The notes under the pieces were generated by a model that searched no databases, had not been told where the DNA came from, and saw nothing but the letters and a program-made list of their open reading frames with translations. A program made the position numbers and the translations under genes. Shown piece after piece: positions 27,274 through 34,800 of a stretch of 64,000 bases of DNA. This DNA comes from Brucella haematophila (GTDB lineage: Bacteria; Pseudomonadota; Alphaproteobacteria; Rhizobiales; Rhizobiaceae): assembly GCF_005938105.1 (NCBI RefSeq), contig NZ_VCPE01000015.1, forward strand, positions 92,507 through 156,506, given 5' to 3'. Positions within the stretch are counted from its first letter, which is position 1, and the number at the start of each line of letters is the position of its first letter.

Positions 27274-28281
27274 ATGACCAAGTGTGTGGCACTCATCGAT
27301 CCCACCATTTTGCCGGTAGGTGTTGATTATCTCAAAAGCCGGGCCAGCGTGACGCTTGCTCCGGACGGCAATGAGAAGACTTTGATCCAGACTATCCAAG
27401 ACGCACAAGCGCAGGCGTTGATCGTGCGCGTCGAGGACGCGACCCGTACGATTTTCGAACAATGCTCAAGCCTTTGCGTTGTCGGCATGCATGGTGTTGG
27501 TACAGATACAATCGATATCGAAGCCGCGACCGACCATGGCATTCTGGTTTTGCACACACCTTGGGTCAACTACAAGTCCACATCCGAACATGCATTGGCT
27601 CTTCTCATGTCCGTGGCAAAAAAAATCATGCCGGGCCACCAAGCCGTGAAGGACGGTAAATTCGTTTACTACCGTAATAACCATCTGCCAATGGAACTGG
27701 AAGGAAAGACGGTTTTCATCATCGGTGTCGGGCGTATCGGTGGTGAAATGGCTCGTAAATGCAAAGCCGCGTTCAATATGCGGGTGCTTGGTCATGATCC
27801 TGCATATACTTCCGACGAACTGGCCCAAAAAGGCGTGGAGAAAGTGAGCCTGGAGGACGGGCTGAGGCAGGCAGATTTCGTCTCTATTCATACGCCGCTC
27901 AATCCCACAACGCGCCTCATCATGAATGAACACACATTCTCTCTCATGAAAAAAGGTGCTAGCTTTATCAATGCTTCGCGTGGTGGAACGATGGACCAAT
28001 CGGCACTGCTTGCTGCACTTGATTCAGGCCATCTGTTTGGTGCAGGTCTTGATGTCTTCAATCCGGAACCCGTTCCTTTGAACGATCCCGTCACCGTGCA
28101 CGAAAAAGTCGTTTTGAGCCCCCACTTCGCTGGAGACACCAACGAGGCGCGTAGCCGTTGTTCGGAGACCATCGCCAAGGCGATCATTGACGTGCTTGAT
28201 GGATTGCCGGTCGAAGGCATCGTTAATCCCGACGTTCTGACACGGGCCAACTATCGCCTGGGACGTTTGCTTGCAGCCTGA
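27274..28281 (+). CDS. NAD-dependent D-isomer-specific 2-hydroxyacid dehydrogenase
   Basis: 335 residues of the phosphoglycerate/glycerate dehydrogenase superfamily. The Rossmann motif is VFIIGVGRIGGEMARKCKAA. Catalytic Arg lies in INASRGGTMDQSALLAALDS, Glu in DVFNPEPVPLNDP, and the catalytic His in VVLSPHFAGDTNEA. It would act on a 2-hydroxyacid/2-oxoacid pair in the cytoplasm. Having both an FAD and an NAD enzyme for hydroxyacids in one operon suggests oxidation of one stereoisomer and reduction of another, i.e. a racemisation or two-step route. Confidence 0.9.
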   Translation: MTKCVALIDPTILPVGVDYLKSRASVTLAPDGNEKTLIQTIQDAQAQALIVRVEDATRTIFEQCSSLCVVGMHGVGTDTIDIEAATDHGILVLHTPWVNYKSTSEHALALLMSVAKKIMPGHQAVKDGKFVYYRNNHLPMELEGKTVFIIGVGRIGGEMARKCKAAFNMRVLGHDPAYTSDELAQKGVEKVSLEDGLRQADFVSIHTPLNPTTRLIMNEHTFSLMKKGASFINASRGGTMDQSALLAALDSGHLFGAGLDVFNPEPVPLNDPVTVHEKVVLSPHFAGDTNEARSRCSETIAKAIIDVLDGLPVEGIVNPDVLTRANYRLGRLLAA

Positions 28282-28308
28282 GAAAAACACCTAAAAATAG
28301 GGGAACAG

Positions 28309-29148
28309 ATGTCAAAGCCATTCGAAAGCAATTCGCTAGCGAAACACAGCGCCAAAACGAATTACCGAAATCCACTCCGTGAGAAGCTCCAACGTGGTGA
28401 ATTCACGCAAGGTCTCTGGATCACTTTGTCGAATCCGGCCGTCACGGAATTTGCTGCGGAGCTTGGTCTCGATTGGGTCTGCGTGGATATGGAGCATGGC
28501 GCGACCTCATATGCTGATGTTGCAAACCATGTTCGTGCGGCCAAGGGAACAGGAGTTGCTGTTTTCGTCCGCGTTCCAACCATATCGGTGGATGCAATTG
28601 CTCGTTGCCTCGATCTGGGTGTCGACGGGATCGTCCTGCCGCTTGTCCGCTCTTCGGACGACATCCTTCGGGCCATGGATTACATGCTTTATCCACCCAG
28701 AGGAAGCCGCGGCCTTGGAGGAGAAAGGGCCCAGAAATGGGGGCTGGGCGTGGAGGAATATATCGCCTCAGCCAATGACGAGCTTATCCTTATGCCCATG
28801 ATTGAACACAAGGATGCAGTTTCTGCAATCGACGACATCCTGAGCATACCGGGCCTCGATCATTTCTTTATCGGCCCCGGCGACCTGTCGTCCAGTCTTG
28901 GACATATTGGACAGTGGGATACAGCTGAAACCGCAGCAGCCATCGCGCATGTGTTATCCAGAGCCAAAGTACACGGGGTAACCGCCGGTATATATGCCAT
29001 TGGTCCCGATGACACCAGAAAACGGGTGGAACAGGGCTTCAGGATCATCGCTATCGGCTCCGATCTTGCTCTTATGGGCAAGCAAATCCGAAGTGATCAG
29101 GAAGTCCTCGGCACGAAGCTTGCGAATGCCACGAATTCGGGGAGGTGA
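28309..29148 (+). CDS. HpcH/HpaI-family class II aldolase
   Basis: 279 residues. The barrel signatures VCVDMEHGATSYADV, FVRVPTISVDAIARCLDLGV and DGIVLPLVRSSDD, followed by PPRGSRGLGG, are those of 2-oxo-3-deoxy acid and 4-hydroxy-2-oxoheptanedioate aldolases. Such metal-dependent enzymes release pyruvate from a 4-hydroxy-2-oxoacid. It has an N-terminal extension of ~25 residues before the barrel (start at 28309 with GGGGA upstream). It is followed 10 bases later by the importer genes. Confidence 0.9.
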   Translation: MSKPFESNSLAKHSAKTNYRNPLREKLQRGEFTQGLWITLSNPAVTEFAAELGLDWVCVDMEHGATSYADVANHVRAAKGTGVAVFVRVPTISVDAIARCLDLGVDGIVLPLVRSSDDILRAMDYMLYPPRGSRGLGGERAQKWGLGVEEYIASANDELILMPMIEHKDAVSAIDDILSIPGLDHFFIGPGDLSSSLGHIGQWDTAETAAAIAHVLSRAKVHGVTAGIYAIGPDDTRKRVEQGFRIIAIGSDLALMGKQIRSDQEVLGTKLANATNSGR

Positions 29149-29158
29149 GATCGCAGCC

Positions 29159-30292
29159 ATGTTGAAGAAGTTAAACCTGAACGCGACAAAAGACGGCACC
29201 GATATCAAACTGGCGGTGAAAGACCTCAGCAAGACATATGGTTCATTCACGGCTCTCCATCCCACTGATCTTGAATTGAAGGCCGGAGAGTTCATGACTC
29301 TCCTCGGCCCTTCGGGATCAGGGAAAACGACACTTTTGATGATGGTGGCCGGTTTGCTGAGTTCCGACTCCGGCGACCTCTGGATCGACGGTCGTCGCAC
29401 CACGAATGCTCCCCCGTGGGAGCGGGGCATCGGAATGGTGTTCCAGAACTATGCCCTTTTCCCCCATATGAGCGTCTTCGAGAATGTTGCCTTTCCTTTG
29501 CGGATGAGAAACGCACCACCCGAAGTCATCAAACGCGAAGTCACGAACGTCTTGCAGATGGTACAGTTGGAACACACTGCCAATAGGCGTCCGCGCGATC
29601 TTTCCGGCGGTCAACAACAACGCATCGCGCTGGCTCGCGCGTTCGTATTCAAACCTCATATTATTCTGATGGACGAACCGTTGGGGGCGCTCGACAAAAA
29701 TCTGCGCGATCAGCTGCAGCTCGAAATCAAGAATATCCATAAAACCCACAAAACAACGATCCTTTACGTTACACACGACCAGGGCGAAGCTCTAACCATG
29801 TCTGACCGGATCTGCCTGATGAACCACGGCAGGATCGAACAGCTGGATACCCCATCTGAACTGTATTTCAGGCCAAAAACGGTTTTTGCTGCGGACTTTC
29901 TGGGCGATTCAAACTTTATCGACGGCGAAGTCGTAAATCGCAATGGCGACTACGTGTATCTCGCGGCTAGTTTTGATAGCCAAACGATATTGCGAGGATA
30001 TGGCCCAACTTTAAGCATTGGCGATAAAGCCCGAATGATGGTTCGACCGGAACGCCTCAAACTTTCCGCAGACTTGCCACAAGATTGGAATGCTATCCCC
30101 GTCACGGTCAAGCAATCCATCTTTGTGGGCAGCTTTACCCGGCATTATGTCTCTGATCCCACGGGCGCTGAAATGGCCACGTTGGAGCTTACCTCGGGAC
30201 CAAATGGTCAACCCATGGCAGGGCAAAGAATGATGGCGGTATGGTCACCTGACAGCGCAGTGGTTCTGCCGAACACGTCGGGGAAATCGTGA
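29159..30292 (+). CDS. ABC importer ATP-binding protein, spermidine/putrescine-iron type (PotA-like)
   Basis: 377 residues from the ATG at 29159, which has a strong GGGGAGGTGAG upstream. Walker A GPSGSGKTT, signature LSGGQQQR, Walker B ILMDEPLGALD and H-loop THDQGEA are all present. A C-terminal TOBE domain (from about residue 280) is typical of PotA/FbpC. It energises the fused permease, whose start overlaps its stop (30289-30292). An upstream in-frame ATG at 28994 lies inside the aldolase gene and was rejected. Confidence 0.93.
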   Translation: MLKKLNLNATKDGTDIKLAVKDLSKTYGSFTALHPTDLELKAGEFMTLLGPSGSGKTTLLMMVAGLLSSDSGDLWIDGRRTTNAPPWERGIGMVFQNYALFPHMSVFENVAFPLRMRNAPPEVIKREVTNVLQMVQLEHTANRRPRDLSGGQQQRIALARAFVFKPHIILMDEPLGALDKNLRDQLQLEIKNIHKTHKTTILYVTHDQGEALTMSDRICLMNHGRIEQLDTPSELYFRPKTVFAADFLGDSNFIDGEVVNRNGDYVYLAASFDSQTILRGYGPTLSIGDKARMMVRPERLKLSADLPQDWNAIPVTVKQSIFVGSFTRHYVSDPTGAEMATLELTSGPNGQPMAGQRMMAVWSPDSAVVLPNTSGKS

Positions 30293-32055
30293 TGAACGTC
30301 AAAGCCATTAAAGGCAACCCCCAACCGTTCAATCTCTCTTTGCTTGTCGCGAAATGGGGTAAGATTGCGCCGGCGCTTGTTATTCTTATTCTCATCGCCA
30401 TCTTGCCAGTGGCCAGGCTCCTTGAGTTGAGCTTCCTGGACGGCGGCAAATGGAGCCTTGATCACTATGGCCGTCTGTTGTCCTCGCCTGTCTATCTGCG
30501 CGTCCTTGGCACGACGTTCCAGATAGCTGCACTGACAACAATTTTTACCCTGATCCTCAGCTATCCGATCACTTACTTTGCAGCCAAGCTGCCTCGACGT
30601 CAGAAGAACATGGTTCTTTTCGTCATCATGCTTTCATTCTGGTCAAGCTTTCTCATCAAGACCTTTGGCTGGATGGTGATTTTGAGCAAGAATGGGCTGC
30701 TTAGCCAATTGCTCGAACTGCTCGGCTTTGTGAGCGAACCCGTCGGTTTTCTCTACACACCAACTGCCGTCGTGATCGGCATGACACATGCCATGGTGCC
30801 GCTCTGCATATTGACCATGTTGCCGGTGTTCCAGTCCATTGATCACAATCTCTCAAAAGCGGCAATGGTATTGGGCGGCAAGCCGGGCAGCGTTTTCTGG
30901 CAAATTTATTTCCCACTGTCCTTCCCCGGCGTTACCGCCGCCGCTCTGCTCGTATTCATCACATCTCTTGGGTTCTTCATCGTACCGGCATTTCTGGGCG
31001 GCAGACTTCAGACGATGCTGACCCAGCTCATCATTGAGCAGATTCAGGAATATCTGAACTGGTCTTTTGCCGGAGCATTATCGCTCTTGCTGCTTCTGTC
31101 GGCTTTGCTGGTCTTCTGGATATATGATCACCTGATCGGCCTATCCGCCCTCGCTGGCACGTCTGATCAGGACAAGTCCGGTCGGTCCATGGGTTCGATC
31201 AGTCGGCGACTGATGAAAATCGCCTCACTCGTCTCGGATGGTCTTTATAATTGTGTGAACCGGCTGGTTGGTTCCCAGATGCAGAATGTCGGAAACCTCA
31301 CGCGCCATCTCGTCATCGGGTCGACGCTTTTGTTCCTGATTTTTCCGGTTCTCGTCATGGTGCCGGTTTCCTTCACCGAGGGCAGTCGCATGACCTGGCC
31401 ACCGGAAGGTTTCAGTCTCCGTTGGTACGAAGCCATTCTCACCTCTCAAATCTGGACGCAAGCCGCTATAAGATCATTGATCGTTGCCTTGGCCTCGGCA
31501 ACCTTGGCTGTCATCATCGGAACGCCCGCAGCTTTTGCGATTGCCCGCCAGAAACTGCCTGCCAAGACCTTGATCCTGGCGATCATTCTCTCGCCTTTGA
31601 TCATGCCTCGAATGGTCTTGGCCGTCGCACTGTTCTATCTTTATGCGCAGATCGGTCTCGTAGGCACTTATGTCGGGCTAATTATTGGCCACGCAATTCT
31701 GGCGATACCTTATGTCGTCATAACAATCATCGCCGTGCAAAAGCAGTTCGACCCGCGCTATGAACAGGCGGCGTGGAGCCTCGGCGCGCGCAAGACACAA
31801 ACGTTACGACGCATTACCCTGCCTCTTCTCAGCGGCGGCCTATTCTCGGCGTTCATCTTTGCAATGATCACATCATTTGATGAACTCACGATAGCCCTGT
31901 TCGTCACTGGTGGCTTAACCACGACACTTCCAAAGCAGATGTGGGACGACGCAATGAATATTGCCACGCCAACGCTTGCAGCACTTTCGACATTGATGCT
32001 GCTGTTTGTGGCCGGATTGACGCTGATAGGTCTCAGACTGCAATCCCGTAACTGA
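30289..32055 (+). CDS. Fused double ABC permease (PotB-PotC type)
   Basis: 588 residues containing two complete permease halves. The N-terminal half (~20-290) has a coupling loop LSKAAMVLGGKPGSVFWQIY. The C-terminal half (~325-585) has a coupling loop YEQAAWSLGARKTQTLRRIT. In most PotABCD-like importers the two halves are separate polypeptides; here they are one chain joined by a ~40-residue linker around SDQDKSGRSMGSISRRLMKI. With the PotA-like ATPase and the Tat-exported binding protein it forms a full importer. Confidence 0.92.
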   Translation: MMNVKAIKGNPQPFNLSLLVAKWGKIAPALVILILIAILPVARLLELSFLDGGKWSLDHYGRLLSSPVYLRVLGTTFQIAALTTIFTLILSYPITYFAAKLPRRQKNMVLFVIMLSFWSSFLIKTFGWMVILSKNGLLSQLLELLGFVSEPVGFLYTPTAVVIGMTHAMVPLCILTMLPVFQSIDHNLSKAAMVLGGKPGSVFWQIYFPLSFPGVTAAALLVFITSLGFFIVPAFLGGRLQTMLTQLIIEQIQEYLNWSFAGALSLLLLLSALLVFWIYDHLIGLSALAGTSDQDKSGRSMGSISRRLMKIASLVSDGLYNCVNRLVGSQMQNVGNLTRHLVIGSTLLFLIFPVLVMVPVSFTEGSRMTWPPEGFSLRWYEAILTSQIWTQAAIRSLIVALASATLAVIIGTPAAFAIARQKLPAKTLILAIILSPLIMPRMVLAVALFYLYAQIGLVGTYVGLIIGHAILAIPYVVITIIAVQKQFDPRYEQAAWSLGARKTQTLRRITLPLLSGGLFSAFIFAMITSFDELTIALFVTGGLTTTLPKQMWDDAMNIATPTLAALSTLMLLFVAGLTLIGLRLQSRN

Positions 32056-32092
32056 CCACTCTAATCACGCATAGAAAAACAAGGAGGGAACT

Positions 32093-33166
32093 ATGGACAA
32101 AATGATGATCTCAAGGCGCAGCCTTTTGAAGGCTACTGCGACAGGTGCAGGGATCGCGCTCGCAGCGCCGATGATCGCCCGCTCGGCCTTTGCACAAACC
32201 AAGCAGATAGTCATACGGACGCCGGGTGGTCCAACCGCCATAGCCATGCAGAAATCCTATTACGATCCTTTCGAGGCGGCCACAGGCATCAAGGTGGTAC
32301 CAGCCACCTCAACGAACGAGCCGGTCAGTCAGGTCAAGGCCATCGTCGAATCTGGCGCCAGAACATGGGATATGGCGGCATCGTTTTCGCGTTCAACCAT
32401 AAGTCAGCTGATCAAGGATGGTGATTATCTTGAGCCACACGGCCTGAGCGACGATCCAGCCATAGCTATAATACCCAAGGCCTATCGCAATGATTTTGCA
32501 GTGGGGCACGGTATTTATGCGACACCGATCACCTATCGAACGGATAAATATCAGACCGCTCCTAAAAACTGGGCTGACTTTTTCAATGTCGAACAGTTTC
32601 CCGGACCTCGCGCCATGCGCAAAAACCCCGTGGAAACACTCGAGATTGCACTGATGGCCGATGGTGTTCCCAGAGAGCAGCTATATCCTCTCGATATCGA
32701 CCGCGCCTTTAAGTCACTAAGCCGTATTAAGCCACATATTTCAAACTGGTGGACAACTCCGGTGCAAGCGACGGAACTGATCGTCAACGGCGACGTGTAT
32801 ATGGTTCCCGTGTGGGTAAACTTCCCCGTCGCGGCTATCGGCGATGGTGCTCCGCTCGGATTAAGTTGGCAGAACAACATCTTCGGTGTCGACATGTTTA
32901 CGATACTCAAAGGATCGCCAAATGTGGATGCTTGCCGGGAGTTCATAAAATTCAGTCTTCAGGCAAAACAGCAGGCAGGCGTTGCAAGCCAGGTCGCCAT
33001 CGCACCTACCAATCCCGACGCGTTCGCCTTGATACCACCTGAAAGGGCAAAGCTTCTCGCCAGCAGCCCCGAAAACTCAAAGGATGCCGTGGAGATCAAT
33101 AGCGATTTCTGGTCCGCCAACCGAGACGCGATTTCGGATCGCTTCAATGAATGGCTACTCGAATAG
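32093..33166 (+). CDS. Periplasmic binding protein of the PotD/PotF-like importer
   Basis: 357 residues. It has a twin-arginine-like signal MMISRRSLLKATATGAGIAL then MIARSAFAQ, and the mature part has an SBP_bac_8/PotD fold. GGAGGG precedes the ATG at 32093 by a few bases. The ligand cannot be read off. Given the two RraA proteins and the HpcH aldolase, an organic acid is more likely than a polyamine. Confidence 0.9.
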   Translation: MDKMMISRRSLLKATATGAGIALAAPMIARSAFAQTKQIVIRTPGGPTAIAMQKSYYDPFEAATGIKVVPATSTNEPVSQVKAIVESGARTWDMAASFSRSTISQLIKDGDYLEPHGLSDDPAIAIIPKAYRNDFAVGHGIYATPITYRTDKYQTAPKNWADFFNVEQFPGPRAMRKNPVETLEIALMADGVPREQLYPLDIDRAFKSLSRIKPHISNWWTTPVQATELIVNGDVYMVPVWVNFPVAAIGDGAPLGLSWQNNIFGVDMFTILKGSPNVDACREFIKFSLQAKQQAGVASQVAIAPTNPDAFALIPPERAKLLASSPENSKDAVEINSDFWSANRDAISDRFNEWLLE

Positions 33167-33209
33167 TCAGGCAAGTATGGACAATCATTTCGAGTGGACA
33201 GGAGAGATC

Positions 33210-33863
33210 ATGGAAAAAGCGAGCTATCAATTCTCCACGCCTGTGCTTGCCAACGCATCCGAGCGGGTACTGGGCCCGTGGACGCCAAGGCAGATGATCC
33301 TTGACGGCCTCGTTTCATTACGCAAGGACGACAAGGCAACAGGAAGAGCCTATACAATAAGGCTTCGACGTTCATCAAAGCCATCAAGAGCAAATGCCGC
33401 CCGGACATTGGCGGCTTACGACGCCGCGCCCGCCGACAGCATTGTGTTCATTCAGCTCGTGGATGATCTCGGCGGCGCCGTAGTCGGTGATATTATCGCG
33501 CATCGGCTTAAAAAGCTGAAGGTCGCGGGCGTCGTTGTTGAAGGTCCGGTACGGGATATTGACGGTCTCATCCAGTTTGGCCCACCGATCTGGTATCGGA
33601 ATGCAGTCGCATCGGGCCTCGAACTGGCTGAAACAGAAGTCGAAGTGCAGGTTGCGCTTCAACTGGGCACAGCATTGGTTGAACCCGGGTCAATCATATC
33701 GATCGACCGCGATGGTGTGTTCGTCTTCCCCGGCACGCATTATGAAGCACTGGTTAGCCAGGCAGATACGATTACGGCCAAAGAGGCATTGGTTCATGCG
33801 GCCCTGGAAAACAACGAGACCTTGTTGAGGGTCCTGAACCTGGACGACGAGATAACCCCATGA
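33210..33863 (+). CDS. RraA-family protein, probable 4-hydroxy-4-methyl-2-oxoglutarate-type aldolase (copy 1)
   Basis: 217 residues from the ATG at 33210 (AGGAGA upstream; ATGs at 33177 and 33084 are alternatives). The active-site loop DDLGGAVVGDIIAHRLKK and the metal/substrate motif VVEGPVRDIDGL (Arg-Asp pair) are kept, as in class II RraA aldolases. These enzymes need a divalent metal, cleave 4-hydroxy-2-oxo-dicarboxylates to pyruvate, or decarboxylate oxaloacetate. Its stop overlaps the next paralogue (ATGA at 33860). Confidence 0.88.
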   Translation: MEKASYQFSTPVLANASERVLGPWTPRQMILDGLVSLRKDDKATGRAYTIRLRRSSKPSRANAARTLAAYDAAPADSIVFIQLVDDLGGAVVGDIIAHRLKKLKVAGVVVEGPVRDIDGLIQFGPPIWYRNAVASGLELAETEVEVQVALQLGTALVEPGSIISIDRDGVFVFPGTHYEALVSQADTITAKEALVHAALENNETLLRVLNLDDEITP

Positions 33864-33886
33864 TCGGGAAGCAGAAAGGCATTATC

Positions 33887-34543
33887 ATGTCAAACGAGAC
33901 AGAGTTTTCATCCGCAAAGGATGGCGTGGGCAGTTCAACCATCTGGGATGTCACGGAACATCTACACGGAGGGTTCGCCATTCGTCACAGAACCGTAGAT
34001 ACATTGAAAGCACTTCGGCCAACGGATCGTGCGATAGGCGTGGCCTATACAATCAGAATGCGTCGCGCCAAAAACAGCGACCCTTCAAACAGACTGCAGT
34101 TTCTACAGGCATATGACAACGCTCCGAAGGGCGCGGTGGTTGTCGTTGAAGTGCAGACCGACATTGGCGGCGTACCTATGGGTGATCTGGTGGCTCATCG
34201 ATTGGCGGCAATTGGGGTCAGCGGCGTTGTAATCAATGGACCTATCCGGGATACGGCTGGTCTGGCGAATGTTGCTCCACCAACGTGGTACAAGAACATT
34301 ACACCTGCGGGCCCAATCTCGAAAGAGATAACGGTGGAAGTTGGTGTTGATGTGGTCGTTGGTGGCGCGGTCGTCCGTAGCGGCGATCTTATCACTGCCG
34401 ATGCAGACGGCATAATGGTAACACCTCCCGGCGAAGCCGATGAGCTTGTGGATGCAGCGAATGCCGTCGTGGAGCGCGAAGCCGCAATACATCAACGTCT
34501 TTCGAATGGCGAAAGCCTCGCTTCCATTCTGATGGGGCAGTAG
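33887..34543 (+). CDS. RraA-family protein, probable aldolase/decarboxylase (copy 2)
   Basis: 218 residues from the ATG at 33887, preceded by AAAGG; a coupled ATG at 33860 overlapping the previous stop is also possible. The loop TDIGGVPMGDLVAHRLAA and motif VINGPIRDTAGL carry the same Arg-Asp pair as copy 1, but the two proteins are clearly diverged. Two unequal neighbours of a family that forms trimers or hexamers suggest either a hetero-oligomer or two substrates. Confidence 0.88.
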   Translation: MSNETEFSSAKDGVGSSTIWDVTEHLHGGFAIRHRTVDTLKALRPTDRAIGVAYTIRMRRAKNSDPSNRLQFLQAYDNAPKGAVVVVEVQTDIGGVPMGDLVAHRLAAIGVSGVVINGPIRDTAGLANVAPPTWYKNITPAGPISKEITVEVGVDVVVGGAVVRSGDLITADADGIMVTPPGEADELVDAANAVVEREAAIHQRLSNGESLASILMGQ

Positions 34544-34800
34544 ACCGGCCGTTTGATCAAGAACTCAGGCTGTATATCCACTTTGATGAGTGTACAGCCC
34601 AATCACAAGCGTGGAAGTAGGCGTACTGCTGAGCTGTACGAGAAGTCGTAATTTTCTCAAATCCGCGTATAGACAAGAAATTCAAACCCATTTTGCATCG
34701 GCGGCGTCAGGTCTTTGAACAACGCGCGAAAAGCTTTAAGCTTTCCGCAGATAGGCCGAACTCGCATCGAAAGACAGCTCGTCCCAGGGAGGAATAAGCC

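Noticed and set aside
29159-32055. Polyamine importer
   Set aside because: The subunits resemble PotABCD, but the surrounding enzymes process organic acids, so a polyamine substrate is not claimed.
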